From Pseudovirgaria hyperparasitica (taxonomy: Eukaryota; Ascomycota; Dothideomycetes; Acrospermales; Acrospermaceae): a stretch of 64,000 nucleotides of DNA. Shown one piece after another: positions 1 to 11,411 of the stretch. Where the stretch lies: assembly GCF_010093815.1 (NCBI RefSeq), contig NW_022985550.1, positions 1,129,074 through 1,193,073 of the forward strand. The letters are read 5' to 3'. The position numbers and the translations under genes are program-made. The first letter of the stretch is position 1; the number at the start of each line of letters is the position of its first letter. The notes under the pieces are model-generated. The model worked only from the letters and a program-made list of their open reading frames with translations, ran no database searches and had not been told where the DNA came from.

Positions 1-770
1 TTGATCTTCTGCAGGACGCTGCTTGCCAATACCACAACGTCACGCCACTGCAATGCGATGTCACATCCATAGACAGTATTCGTACCGCCGTTGAAGTCGT
101 CAGGAAGGAGTCCGACCATGTCGATGTACTCATCAACAACGCCGGCATCATTGGGCCTAATCACCTCGACGTCCACAAAGCCGAGACCATCGAGGACCTC
201 TCTGGCATCCTCCTCAGGGATTGGGATAAATGGGAGCCGACATTCGCCACAAACACAACCGCGATCGTGGGTGTGTCTGCGGCTTTTTTGCCATTGCTAG
301 ACGCAGCAAATCGAAGGAAGGGCTGGGAGAGTGGGAGGAAGGTTGCTCAGCGGGCGCGGTCACGAGAGATCAATGGGCTTGCGGAGGGTGTTGATGGGTC
401 CGATCCGAGGACGGCACAGATTATCAGCGTAACATCGATCGTATCGTTCAACCGAAATATCACTGATGGACTAGCGTACTCTAGTTCGAAGGCGGGTGCG
501 ACACATGTTGCTAAAATGCTTACTACCTTACTCGCGCCTTGGGGAATCAGGAGTAATGTTATTGCGCCAGGGTTCTTTCCTAGTGAGATGACGGCATCCA
601 TAACTGATAAATCGTTCCCACCGGAGATGATCCCAGCGGGTAGGCAAGGGTCCTATGAGGACATAGCTTCACTGGCGTTGTTCTTGGTTGGTAGAAGTGG
701 TGCGTATCAGAACGGTGTTGTTCAGATGCCTGATGGTGGTCGCATCTCCGTCCAGCCAGCGACCTACTAA
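1..770 (+). CDS. Short-chain dehydrogenase/reductase, 3' part only
   Basis: The gene runs in from the left edge and one frame is open from base 3 to the stop at 768-770, giving about 255 residues. It shows the classical SDR core: an NNAG motif after strand 4, a Ser (VTSIVS) followed by the catalytic YSSSK (YxxxK), and then the PG loop (APGFFPSEM). The C-terminal segment ends with the usual pattern of classical reductases (LALFLVGRSGAYQNG then PDGG). The N-terminal TGxxxGIG nucleotide-binding motif lies outside the window. The likely reaction is NAD(P)-dependent oxidoreduction of a hydroxyl or keto substrate; the substrate cannot be told. No intron is visible in this part. It is tail-to-tail with the gene ending at 982. 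Confidence 0.88.
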   Translation, partial: DLLQDAACQYHNVTPLQCDVTSIDSIRTAVEVVRKESDHVDVLINNAGIIGPNHLDVHKAETIEDLSGILLRDWDKWEPTFATNTTAIVGVSAAFLPLLDAANRRKGWESGRKVAQRARSREINGLAEGVDGSDPRTAQIISVTSIVSFNRNITDGLAYSSSKAGATHVAKMLTTLLAPWGIRSNVIAPGFFPSEMTASITDKSFPPEMIPAGRQGSYEDIASLALFLVGRSGAYQNGVVQMPDGGRISVQPATY

Positions 771-981
771 AAGATCATCATAGAAAAATGATAGACATAT
801 ACGAGGCTTATCAAAGCCATTGGTACATTCCTCATCGCCATTCTAGACGTATCTGTCATCCCCAAAGATCGCTTTTGAACCACTCGCTAAGATGCAATTG
901 TGCCCCTGAGCGGCATGCTGCCAAATGAGGCGTCACCAAAACTCCTATGAGCACCAAGCAAGACATGTACTCGATGATGAT

Positions 982-2222
982 TCATGAACTGCCGTCGCCG
1001 CCACCGCCACCACCATCACCACCGCTAACGCTACCGCCTTGCAAACTTCCCTCGTTGACGCTTGCACCCCCTTCTTCGGTGGTGCCATTGATCTCCTGGT
1101 ACTCTTCAATACTGACTCCCATTTCTCTCGCCAAGCGCTCCTCCTCCTTCTTCGCTCTGGCTGCCTCAGTCTCTCTTCGAAGCGCCTCAAGGTTCCAAGC
1201 ACCTGTGTTCTCATTATCATCGTCATCTTCATCCCCACTGGCGTCCCAATCACCACGCTCGAACAAGGCTCTGCCCGTTGCCTCCTTCATCGCGGCGGCC
1301 TGCTCCTCGGCGGCCTTCTTGTCGAGACGATTCTTCTTCCACACGGCGAACGACTCTTCTGTGACAGGTGTCAAGGTACCAGTAAGCTTATGTCGTTCAG
1401 ACTCTAGGAAGTCCTCGAGCGTGAGAGTGGCCATTGGCGACTTGTCCATTAGAGCCTTCTCAGCAGCACGTTGCTCCTTCGTCTTTAGTACGAACCTGGT
1501 ACCCATTAGATCGTAAGTTGACGATAGTTGGAAGAATACTCACCCAGGTGGTAGTGAATGCTTGTACATGCACTTGTCGCCACCATTCGGACACGTCCAA
1601 AACCAACCATATTTGCCGTTCTCCACAGCCTCGATAAAGAACTTGCAGACCTTTTCAGTCGTCGTTTTGGGGTTCCCATGCTTGGACAGAACGACGTTCC
1701 GCAGTTTCTCTTCGTCCCAGGTGGCCATATCATCCTTCTTTTTCTCCTCATCCTCTTCCTCCTGACGAGTGTCTGTATATAGCGACTTTTTCTCGCCTTT
1801 TCGCTCAATAGCGAGGTCATGTGAAAACTTACAGCGCTTACCTGGTCTTCAAGTTAGTGCATACCTACAATGAAAGTGTGTCAAATTTCCAATACCAACA
1901 TACCCTTCTCGCAGTGACCCTTCTTATAAAATTGACATAATATTGTCTTTGGGTCCACGCCGAATGGAACTTTCTGAGTCTGTACAGGTTTGAATAGTTC
2001 TGCCACTTCTCTCTTCGCATCCTCTGCTGCCTTCTTCTCCCTCTCACGCGCCGCCTTCTCGGCCTCCTTTTTCTTCTGATCCGGCGTCTTCGCGTCCGCA
2101 ACTTGACTCTTGATACGGTTTATCTCTTTTTGAGCTGCACCACCCTTCTTGTTTTTCATGCCAAAGGTCTTATCCACCTGCACCTTCTTGGCCTTCTCCT
2201 GATTCTGGCCTTTAGGCGCCAT
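982..2222 (-). CDS. TMA46: Translation machinery-associated protein Tma46 (ZC3H15/DFRP1 family)
   Basis: Three exons, complement(join(982..1495, 1544..1841, 1904..2222)), close in frame to 376 residues, near the size of yeast Tma46. The N-terminus ([13 protein letters not shown]) and the Lys/Ala/Glu-rich helix of residues 40-80 are typical of the family. A first CCCH finger starts at [19 protein letters not shown] and is completed across intron 1. A second Cys/His-rich segment ([16 protein letters not shown]) ends exon 2, and the family hallmark [13 protein letters not shown] is completed across intron 2. The C-terminus is acidic ([12 protein letters not shown]) and then Gly-rich. Known family role: partner of the ribosome-associated GTPase Rbg1/DRG in translation. 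Introns are 62 and 48 bp. The domain order and the exact splice frames make the assignment firm. Confidence 0.93.
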
Positions 2223-2737
2223 GTTTCAAAAGTTTGCGGCCAATTGATATTTCGTATGAGCTCGCGTGAGTAGGCTGCAAGACGACCGGAAACGATCCAG
2301 ATGTTCTCTGTGACGTGATTGGGCCTAGAGAGCGTGGATGAAGTTGGTGCGCGCGTGCGAGTTCTCAGGAATAGGGGGAATACAGTGTCGTTGTAAGCGG
2401 TGTCGGTCAAGGAAAAGTGCATAACGGAAATGACGTTCGCCGCCGGTGGTGGGCTTTGAGTGGGGTGTTTTAGTGTTTTACGCGTGGGTCACTGGCGCTT
2501 AGTCAGATATCTACGGTTCATCCACGTCGCTCATATGGCCGCATTTCGGGCAGGCCTCGTCGAGCAATTGAAGTCAACAACATACCAATAATTGTATCCT
2601 TCTCGGACTCGTAAAGTCTCCGCCATGTATGTCCTCTGTCATGGGAGCCCTTTGACGTGCTTTTAAATGCTTATGCGCCTCTAGAAATCGAACTCCGGTC
2701 AAGTGTAGCTGCGAAAGCTTCACACCTCATATTCGCG
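2223..2737. promoter_or_regulatory. Divergent intergenic region TMA46/OST4
   Basis: These 515 bp separate two head-to-head genes and so must hold both promoters and both 5' leaders. I see no convincing TATA box and no coding potential: the open frames here lack family features. Nothing else is recognisable. Confidence 0.5.
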
Positions 2738-2908
2738 ATGATATCTGACACCTCGCTGTACTCGCTCGCCGTTTTTCTCGGGAGCGCAGCCATGGTCATG
2801 ATCGTTCTATACCATTTTCTTGAAGTCAACGCCAAAGACTCTGAACCACTCACAAGCGAACGGAAAGCGGACACAATACCTGCGCCCGCAAACAAGATAA
2901 AGGCATGA
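2738..2908 (+). CDS. OST4: Oligosaccharyltransferase subunit Ost4
   Basis: A 56-residue protein that begins MISDTSLYSLAVFLGSAAMV, directly comparable to the MISDEQLNSLAI start of yeast Ost4, and carries a single hydrophobic helix (residues 9-28) followed by YHFLEVNA. Ost4 is a one-helix ER membrane subunit that holds Stt3 and Ost3/6 together in the complex that N-glycosylates nascent proteins. An in-frame ATG at 2657 exists, but the 27 residues it would add are not family-like, so the start at 2738 is chosen. Compared with the 36-residue yeast protein there is a charged tail of about 20 residues, which is common in filamentous fungi. It is single-exon and easily missed because of its size. 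Confidence 0.85.
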   Translation: MISDTSLYSLAVFLGSAAMVMIVLYHFLEVNAKDSEPLTSERKADTIPAPANKIKA

Positions 2909-3184
2909 GCGGAGTACGATACAGCATCGCATGGCGTTCTGGAGTTCAGTATTTTATGGGACATGACACGTTGCAAGAGCAGTAGCTCGATGGACCACAT
3001 GAATGGGCTGGCAGAAAGTCATCAAAACTTCGTACGCGAAGCCGCCTGCAAAAGTATATGTATCACAACTTTACGCAAATGTCACTCATCTCAACTGGGC
3101 ATTATTAGAATACGAAGAAATACGCCCACTACGATAACACCTTCTAATCTATCGTTCACGATCCCCCCGAGCCCTTGAATTCCG

Positions 3185-6100
3185 TCAATCTTCTGCATCT
3201 ACAACCTCTTCGATATGTTCATCGTCAATGAAGCCCATCCGTCGCTTGTCAGTTGCGAGTCGCGATCCGCCCTGGTCAACGCCTGGACCAAACGAGCGTT
3301 TGCGATTCTCAAGATCCCTCTGTGCCTCTCTTGCTTCTTCCTCCACTGGCTTCTTCGGTGGACGGCCAGGCTTCCTGGGCTGGTCGGTAGTCTGTCCCTG
3401 AGAGGATGGCTGTCCAGAGGCTGAGGTGATCCTAGGTGTTACCCGTCGCCCACGACTGTCTGACATATAAGCTTCTGACATCTCAGAGTCATGTGCATCT
3501 ATCGAATAAGATTAGTTCCTGCTGTAGAATATATCATAGTGCCTTACCAGATAACCCACTAGCTGGTCCATCACCCTGTGTCCATGCAATGCTCTGTAAA
3601 TGTTGTAACTCGATGTGCGCTTTCCATTGTTCCTCTAAAGAGAACCAGAGAGGCTTCCTGGTGGATCTCTCATGGCCATTCTCGTCGCGTTCTTTGACAT
3701 CTCTACCACATCCTGACCACAAACAGTCAAGACCACCAGTCGTGGAAAACTTGCGGTGGACTTTGAACACGTGCTTCCGAAGAGTATTAAGGTTGTGGAG
3801 TTCAGCTACACAGTCTTTCCAGCCACATTTGAACACGCTAAATGACCTCTCCGGGGAACGTTTCTGACCGTTAGATGGTTCGGTAGTAGCCGTCCGTTCG
3901 TTCACAGTCGTCGCATTACGTAGGGTACTGGGTGGCCTACCTCCGCGAGTCGGGTAGCTTGTATGCGATTGAGCGGCGGCAGAGCCATGAATGGCTTTGC
4001 GCCAACCCACAGGTCGACCTTTCCTTTTGATAGGCGTGCCATCTGCTGCAAATTGCTGAAAGGCTGCATATCCAGTCCCTTTGCCAGGGGCGCTATAAAC
4101 ACCACCTGAGGGATTAGATGATGGGGTTTGACTTGGCCCAGATTGTGAGGAAGGTAGTCTGCGATCACCGTAACCTGAAGGTCGATGTTCGCGTGCAGAT
4201 CCCACGGGCGCAGACTGTGGTTGAGGCTCGCCGTCTCCAAATCCATAAGGCCGTGTGGTGCCTGAACGACCGTGCAAAGGCGGACGGCCCCTTCGTTTTG
4301 GGATCTTATGAAATGTGGGTGTACTTGGAACCATCGTCATAGACGTGACTGAGTTTCCACCAGTGATAACCGCTTGTTGAAGCGCCATTCTCGGTCGAGC
4401 CAGCTGTCTACGTTCCTCATCATCCGAATCGTCGTCTTCGTCATCAGCCAAGTCACCGTCCAACGTATTCATCAGCATCTCTTTCGGCGGCTCTCCTGGG
4501 TCTACAAGCCCCCATCGGAAGGTGCTGAGGTCAGAGAAATTGTCGACGTATCTGAAGGTGGTCTTGAGAATGTCTAGATGCGCATTAAGAGGACGCATAT
4601 CTGGATGACGTCCAGTTGCCAGCAATACGTCACGAGCGATGGTCTTAGAATTATAAGTTGATCTTCGAAGTGCATTCTTCCGATCAAATGGCTTGACAAC
4701 ATCTAGTTGGCTCAAGTCATCCTTCGAGGGAGCAGGTGCGACGGCGCCGGACCCGAATCGAACTGCGTTCGTTGCTGGCTGGCTCGTATTCGGCTGCTGC
4801 CATTGAAATGTTGTCTCTGTCGCAGACACATCATACTTCGGTGGTATTTGCGAGTTTGCGACAGGCGCCTGTGAAGTGTATGAAACCGTCCCCGTGTTAA
4901 TTCGTTTCGGAGGGAGGGGGTCGTCTTCATCGGAAATTGCTGTTAGGTCGATTAGATCGCTGAAGTTACGTTTTCGCGCAGCTTCCTCTTTGCTCTTCGG
5001 CTGGCTCATAACCGGCTTTGGTACTGTCAGAGCAGATCCTATATCGTCGACAGGCGGAGCATTATCGGAGTCATAACTGGAAGCAACGGGCAGGTCTGGC
5101 GTGAAGTAAGGGGTAGTGGAGCCGCCAGCGGGAATATCTGGGTAATTGGACATAGTAGATGCACCGTCATTTCGAGGACCGGACGCTGTGTAGGGTGATT
5201 TAGCATAGCTTGGACTTTCGTAAGCGACTGAGGGTCCGGGATAGATCGTAGTAGGGAGTATCGTGGAACTACTTGTGGCTGCAGGCAATGATGTCGGCGC
5301 TCCGTTGAGAGGTGTAGTGGTCGAAGGAGATCTCTTAGGCGCGTCACGTTGTCTGTGCTGTCGATATGCCGAATTAACATCTGGAACTGCTTCCAAAAGA
5401 TGTCGCGCAAACGAAGCTCGGTCAAGCTTAATTGCGCGAGATTCAAACCATTCACAGAGCTCGATGTAGGTTGGATTCTTGTCAAGCTTGTCGCAAATCT
5501 CTTTAGCTGAGACGATCTTGTCGACATTTGCAGGTTGGCTGTTCAGCCATCTTGCCGCAGCGGCTGCGAGGGCTTCTCTCTTTTCAGGGGGCCAGAGAGC
5601 CCCTGCTGATGACTTCGGGGCGGGCCTGGCAGATGGAGCACGCGAGGCGGAGACGGCGGGCCCGGGTGGCTGAACTGCAGGTGCCATACTTTGTGGAGTT
5701 GGAGTCGCCTTTACGCCGTTTGTCTGACCCTTGGTAGGTTTGATGGGTACTGACTGCGTTGTAGCCTGTGCCACGGGTGTCGGTTTGTGTTGCACCGTTG
5801 GAGACTGTGATGAAGTACCTTGCGCCTTGCGTTCTTCTTCCCAAATCTTAGCTAGCAGAGTTGGGTTCTTCGTGTTGTATTGACGCATCTTTGCCATCAA
5901 TGCGCGGATTTCTGCTTCTTCAGCAGTTTCCACTGGCTCGACATTCTGAACAGCAGGGCTGTTTGACGCGGCCGCAGCAGCCTTGGCTTCATCTCTTTTC
6001 TTCTTGCTCTCTGCCCGTTTCCTTTTACGCTCTTCGTCTTTAACTTTCTTTTCGTCTTCTTTTTGTTTCGCTTTAAGCGCCTCTGCCTGTCTCTGAGCTT

Positions 6101-7046
6101 CTTCGGCTCTCAGTGCACTCTCTTGCTCAGCCCGGATCCGCTGCTCTTCAGCCAACCGTGCCCTCTCCTCCTCGGCCTTGCGTGCATTCTCCTGCTCTGC
6201 TCTGCGTGCAGCTTCCGCTCGGATGGCATCTTCGGCGGCCTTAGCCGCGCGTGCAGCTTCCTGCTTTCTTTGGATTTCGGGCCAAGGGTCATACACCTGG
6301 ATGGGATCAACAGTGCTTGTCGTCGTTGACCCGTAAGTACCAGTGACGCTATTAGGAGTCGGATGCTGATATTTTGGGCTGCCACGACTTGGAGTTTGAG
6401 TGGTATTACTATTGTGGTCGGACCTGGAGGCGTTGCTGGGGTCCCTTGCATGAGACGTAGGTCTAGCATATGAAGCGGGAGCTTCTGTACGGGTTTGCGG
6501 ACCTGCTGTCGTGTATGTCGTTTGTGATGGGAAGGCCACAGACGCTGGCATAGGAAGGCCGTATCGTGCACTCGATTGGGTCTGTCCTGCAGTGCTCGCA
6601 GGTCGCGAGGGACGATTCACATACGCCGCGGGAGGAGTCGTAGTGCGATTGTTGGTAGTCTGCTGTGAGTTTGCAGTATATCGATGTGCTGCCGTTGTCG
6701 CTGCTTGCATGCCGGGACTGCTTAAGGCGCCCCCGTTGTTGTAGGCTGTGTTGCTCAGATTGCGCAGCGCTTCAGCAGCTCGACCGTCTTGCGCTCCTTC
6801 ATAGCTTCCATTCCACCCCGAGGCATTGTGCGATTGATGTGTAGTGGCATATACACTGGCACGGTTTCGATCCTGGCCCTGACCCTGATTTGGATGCTGA
6901 GCTGGAGCGTGGTACTCCGTTGAGAAATTCTGATTGTATGGGGTTGTCGAGGACTGAGACTCGTACCCTGCGAAGGACTGTTGACCATTTGACTGGCTGT
7001 TCTGTCCGTAATAATTTGCCGGAGCATAGTATTCGTTTGAGCCCAT
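3185..7046 (-). CDS. Large AT-hook and C2H2 zinc-finger nuclear protein
   Basis: Two exons, complement(join(3185..3498, 3548..7046)), give 1270 residues. Seen in order: a Gln/Ser/Thr/Tyr-rich disordered N-terminus (1-250); a long Ala/Glu/Arg/Lys coiled coil (about 257-360); a compact hydrophobic segment near 490-560 starting WPPEKREALAAAAARWLNSQ; a SUMO-interaction-like motif DLIDLTAISDEDD (about 696); a conserved-looking block near 790-850; AT-hook cores RRGRPP (about 916), RKGRPVG (about 1007) and GGRPP (about 1034); a C2H2 finger C-x4-C-x12-H-x4-H (about 1071-1101); a second finger-like CLWSGC...HIELQH with a long insertion; and a last KPGRPPKK hook in exon 2. It is probably a chromatin or DNA-binding regulator. 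I do not recognise a named orthologue. Confidence 0.85.
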
Positions 7047-7428
7047 CTTGTCGCGTATTCAAGAAGGACCAGGATGTCAACTTCGATTAGTCGCTGCGGC
7101 GCGACGTGGAATGGTTAATTTTGCCAGCATGTATCGAGCCAGGACCGTTAGTCGGAGGTAGTCCTACATAAGAGTTGCGGGTCTGAATAGCAGATTTCGA
7201 AGTGCTGTGTAAATGGACCAAAAGTTCATTCACGCGTAATTAATGGGATCTCGTGTTCTTGGTTGATGGTCGTGATGGCCACTTACGATCATGACTAAGA
7301 TTCATTAGCGCGGTAAAGGGCTCGCTTAGCAGATTTGGAGATCACGGACACACAAGCTACAATTTTGACGCCCAGCGACAACGACACCTCCCCGCCCGAC
7401 TCAACTAACCACAGCCTCATCCTCCGTC
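7047..7428. promoter_or_regulatory. Divergent promoter region of the AT-hook gene and RPL26
   Basis: These 382 bp lie between two head-to-head starts. No TATA box or clear operator can be called. Expression of the downstream ribosomal gene is expected to be strong, but no element showing this is identifiable by eye. Confidence 0.45.
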
Positions 7429-7960
7429 ATGACGAAAATCAATACCGGTATGCGTTTAAAGGTCCCTAGAATGTCTCAATACTAAGCTCTACAGCTGTGC
7501 ACTCCTCGCGGAGAAAGGCGCGCAAGGCGCACTTCGGTGCTCCCTCCAGTGTCCGCCGCACAATTATGAGCGCACCATTGAGCAAGGAACTGAGGGAGAA
7601 GTACAATGTACGAATTCCTTCTCACATAATCTGATACACCGCGTTCTGTAAGTAGGTATGATGCGAACTAAGACGCTAATACCCAGTCTCTAGGTCCGCT
7701 CAATTCCTATCCGCAAGGACGACGAGATTGTTATCACCCGAGGAACCAACAAGGGTCGCGAAGGCAAAGTCACCTCCGTTTACCGTCTGAAGTGGGTTAT
7801 TCACGTCGAGAGAGTCTCCCGCGAAAAGTCAAACGGCCAATCAGTACCCCTCGGCATTGCCCCGTCAAAGGTTCAGATAACTAAGTTGAAGCTGGACAAG
7901 GACCGCGAGAGTATTCTTGAGCGTAAGGGTGCTGGTAGTCAACAAAAGAAGGAGGCATGA
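7429..7960 (+). CDS. RPL26: 60S ribosomal protein L26 (uL24)
   Basis: Three exons, join(7429..7447, 7495..7607, 7694..7960), give 132 residues. The protein starts [20 protein letters not shown], the standard eukaryotic L26 beginning with the [11 protein letters not shown] signature. It continues with the KOW-type segment ([15 protein letters not shown]) and the [17 protein letters not shown] block, and ends [11 protein letters not shown] plus a basic tail. It sits at the 60S subunit near the exit tunnel. The first coding exon is only 19 nt and splits codon 7; the introns are 47 and 86 bp. All junctions are GT..AG and keep frame. The assignment is secure because the family is highly conserved. 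Confidence 0.96.
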
Positions 7961-8908
7961 GTGGCCCAGAGCGGTCAGGGTTGACGATATTTCATGGCCT
8001 CTTTGTCCTGTTTCACCGGCGTGGGATTGTATTCGGTCTCTGTCAAGAGCATTGCGCTACAAATTCGGCATGGGACAATATGAGGACAATGTGCAGTGTG
8101 CTAGCGGATTATCGATGGTCATACATGCGGACCTAGCAAAAAATCGAAATAGTATCTGCTCACGGCGGTGACACACTCTAGGCTCATGTGGTGCCCTTGG
8201 TGTGACGTGGAAGTGAGCATGGTTTTGGTGACGACATGTGAATCTTTGTGATATCACCACTAACTCTGTTTCCTTTGTCCTAGAAACATACAATATCCGC
8301 TAAATATCAATTCAGCAGCCACCTCCGGCAACGGTTGGACTTCATGGTTGTTAGAGTTAAACGACTAGCGAAGAGCGAAGCAATCTGGCTTTATCAAGCC
8401 AGACTTGCCGGCAGACTTATCTCAAAGAAGCAATTCAAGGAAGAGACGAGTTTGAAGGCGAGAGACATTTGGAAGTCAAAAAGTCCTGCTAATAATTGAA
8501 CGGACGCGGGTAAATCGTAATGCGCTGTTGCAGACATGACTGTATCTATGTTTGGTTGTATGTCCTTGACTGATCAAACTACGACACCTAGACGCTCACG
8601 GTTACTCCGTCATCTCACCTGTCCTGTCACGTGCCACTATATATAATCAATCATCCAACAATCGGCTAATCCGGATGACGCAACCGTTCCCTGCAGCAAT
8701 CGACAGCCTTTCGGCTCCGCATTTCTAAACATCCAACGACATGTTGACAAATCATTAACCTATGACCAAGGTATATTAATCAATACATGAACATATGTAA
8801 ATAATTCAATTTCATGTCACCCATCTTTCTCTTATCTTTAAATCGAGTCCATCAAATAGCATCTTACAATCCCATCCAGAAAACACAATCCCATTCTTCA
8901 AAACCACA
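7961..8908. other. Intergenic stretch with a TATA-like box
   Basis: Non-coding 948 bp between RPL26 and the SDR gene. The only element worth noting is TATATATAA at 8638-8646, about 260 bp before the SDR start, which may belong to its promoter. A CACGTG sits just upstream of it. No RNA gene, repeat or family-like frame is seen. Confidence 0.4.
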
Positions 8909-9766
8909 ATGGCATCCAAGCTCATCGCCATTGTCGCCGGTGTTGGTCCCGGCACTGGTGCTGCAGTTGCAAAGAAATTCGCAGCATCATACCCTGTCGT
9001 CCTCCTCGCTCGTAATCCCGACAGCTATGAGCCTCTCGCAAAAGAGATCAACGGCGGCGGCGGCAAGGCCATCGGTATCAGCACTGACATCTCCAACTCA
9101 CAAAGTGTGAAGGATGCATTTGCCAAGATCGAGCAAGAATTCGGCAAGGACGTGGCTGCTGCCGTACGCCCAAGTCCCACCTTGATTGCTGGCGTTAGGA
9201 TCCACCATAACTGACGTGTTATTCTAGGCCGCCATCTTCAACGCCAGTGGCCGTTTTCAACGCAAGCCATTCCTCGAGCTCACCGAGGAAGACTTCAACG
9301 TCGGGCTAGATGTTAGCGCGAAAGGAGCATTCTTATTCTCCCAAGCCACGCTGCCACTCTTGCAGAAGGGCAAAGCTAGCTCGCAGCACCCACCAAGTCT
9401 GATCTTCACAGGCGCAACGGCGTCCGTAAAGGGGTCGGCGCAGATGTCTTCGTTTGCCACGGGGAAGTTCGCTCTGCGAGCGCTGACGCAGAGTCTCGCG
9501 CGCGAGTTTGGACCGCAGGGGATTCATGTTAGCCACGCGATTATTGATGGGGTGATTGACATTCCACGGACAAAGGAGTGGATGAAGGACGCTGGGCCCG
9601 AGGCCAAAATCTCGGCTGATGGGGTGAGTATTCCTGTTTCTCCGTTGTTCAGTCTAGATATCCTAACATGGCATAGATTGCGGATGCGTACTGGCACTTG
9701 CACACGCAACCGAGGACGACCTTCACTTGGGAGATCGACATTAGACCAGCTGTTGAGAAGTGGTAA
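8909..9766 (+). CDS. SDR-family oxidoreductase with Phe at the catalytic Tyr position
   Basis: Three exons, join(8909..9163, 9228..9623, 9677..9766), give 246 residues. The N-terminus MASKLIAIVAGVGPGTGAAV holds a GxGxGTG-type dinucleotide loop, followed by LARN (NADP-type position), FNASG (NNAG equivalent) and a Ser/Thr strand (IFTGATASVKGSA). Where classical SDRs have YxxxK, this protein reads FATGK, so the general acid Tyr is Phe. The following ALTQSLAREFGPQGIHV is normal for the fold. From memory, a subgroup of bacterial and fungal SDRs carries Phe here, so this may be a subfamily trait rather than damage. It is probably a cytosolic enzyme or a cofactor-binding protein with altered chemistry; the substrate is unknown. 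Introns are 64 and 53 bp. Confidence 0.88.
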
Positions 9767-10212
9767 GTTTGAACATATAGTTGATCATCGGAAGTAGTCA
9801 CGATTGTATGTAGTAGAGGCTTTGCATATAATCGAGCCTACATTTCTCTTCAGGCTTTTACGCCGTGATAATAGGAACTGGAAGGCTAGATGTTCAACAA
9901 TCATCCACGTACAAAACAAATGCAAAGTGTAGTATGGGCACACAGGTTCCACTCCTAATCTGAAGCAATGATAACTGAGTAGTTCGGCTTATAGGTAATA
10001 GGAATATGAGCATAGAGATGGCCTCCATGAAGCCATACATACACAAGGTTTGCCAAACTCCCGGAGAATGGTCAAGTCTAAGCTCCACATGCGGGCTTCT
10101 AGTACAGTGTTTGCTGCCAATCGAATGCGTGGTCTTGAAGAGGCTACCTGATGCATAGTGAGTCCGAATGAACGACCTGCACGTACCCGGACCCGACCTG
10201 TAAACATGCTTC
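9767..10212. other. Convergent intergenic region
   Basis: These 446 bp lie between the 3' ends of the SDR gene and the membrane-protein gene, so they should contain two polyadenylation regions. No coding potential or repeat is seen. Confidence 0.4.
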
Positions 10213-11411
10213 TTACCATGCTCGGTTCGCTCGATCCGGATCAGATCCTTCCCTTCTGTGTGGCGTAGTACGACCCTCAGATGTAGCAACTTGCTGTGTT
10301 TCCTGAGCTGGCGTCGGATGACGAGGTGTTCCTCTCCAGCGTCTCATCAACCTCTCTTTGACTTCAAGTCAATGTTAGTAAACGCGAAGTAGTGAGAGAT
10401 CTATCAAGAACCTTACGTGTCATATCATCTTTCCATTTTTTGCCGAAGCAGACATGCAGACCAATTGCTAAGATAGCGACAGCCCAGGCTCCAAGCATTG
10501 CAACCCAAATAGCCCATGCTGCAATCTGAAATTTCTTACCTGCATCACGGCAGGTCCGCCAACAGTCATTCTCATTGTTACAGGCCTTGCTGTAATTGCT
10601 ATAAATCCAGCCTGCTGGATCTGTGTGATTGAATCCCTCTACACCCGTGCAATTCTTGGTTTCTGGTTGTTCCGTACATTCGACTCTGGTGTCCATATCC
10701 GTACATGTCAGTAGGGGTCCTAGTGATTTGTCTTTGTACCGTTCATCGAATACTCGATCTGAAAGGCCCCAGTGGTCAGTAGTAACGGTCAAAGCTGTCG
10801 AATAGTTGTCGCCCTTCATGTAGCTTTCTGTGGCGCTCTCAAGCTGACAGAAAGTTTCAATGGTTATCCGGGAAGTATATTGGGCCATACAATTTTCTAT
10901 GAGGCAGCGCAGAGGCTTTGGCGTAGCTGACCCTCTACCTTTACAACCAGTGGCTGACTTCCAGCAGTTCACACCCCACATGGTAGTGTCACACTTATTT
11001 GGGCTTGAAGGTGTAGGTGTTGCTGTGGGTGCGTCAACGGTCGTGCTAGAAGACGTGGCTGAGGTCGCGAAGGCAAGATCATTAGGAAAGGACCCTGGTC
11101 TAACTCTTCTTTGGGATCGCAAGTTTTGCGAGTGACAGCTGGTATCGTCTCTGCAAAGTGGGACGGTGTTCGTAGGATCGTGTTTGGTAGTAAGTGTAGC
11201 GTGTATATTGGCAGGCCTAGGGGCGAAGCGAACTTGCGCTAGGTTATGAAAGTTGTTCGCTTCATTGCTTTCTGTGCAGCATTGGTATCGTAGTCGAGAG
11301 ATCGGCTTTCTACTTACGCTCTCGCTGGAACTCGTTCCCATAATGAAAACCAAGTCCAAGCACTTCGTAACTGAAAGATAGGAGTGTGAGACTGGTGAGT
11401 CCAAACCTCAT
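10213..11411 (-). CDS. Single-pass membrane protein with secreted Cys-rich ectodomain
   Basis: My three-exon model, complement(join(10213..10361, 10417..11271, 11318..11411)), gives 365 residues and explains features that no single open frame does. Exon 1 encodes a signal peptide (MRFGLTSLTLLSFSYEVLG). Exon 2 carries a Ser/Thr/Pro-rich stretch (ATSSSTTVDAPTATPTPSS) and then an ectodomain with many cysteines and N-glycosylation sequons (NCT, NHT, two NYS). It ends with one transmembrane helix at about 279-306 and a KKWKDD stop-transfer. Exon 3 adds a basic cytosolic tail rich in Arg. The introns, of 46 and 55 bp, are GT..AG and keep frame; the 3' one has a TACTAAC-like branch point. The topology is type I (ectodomain out), at the plasma membrane or endomembranes. 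I do not recognise the family; a cell-wall sensor or receptor-like role is only a guess. Confidence 0.75.

Noticed and set aside
947-1516. Ser/Pro-rich plus-strand frame
   Set aside because: Antisense of the last TMA46 exon; low complexity reflects the Gly/Asp codons of that gene.
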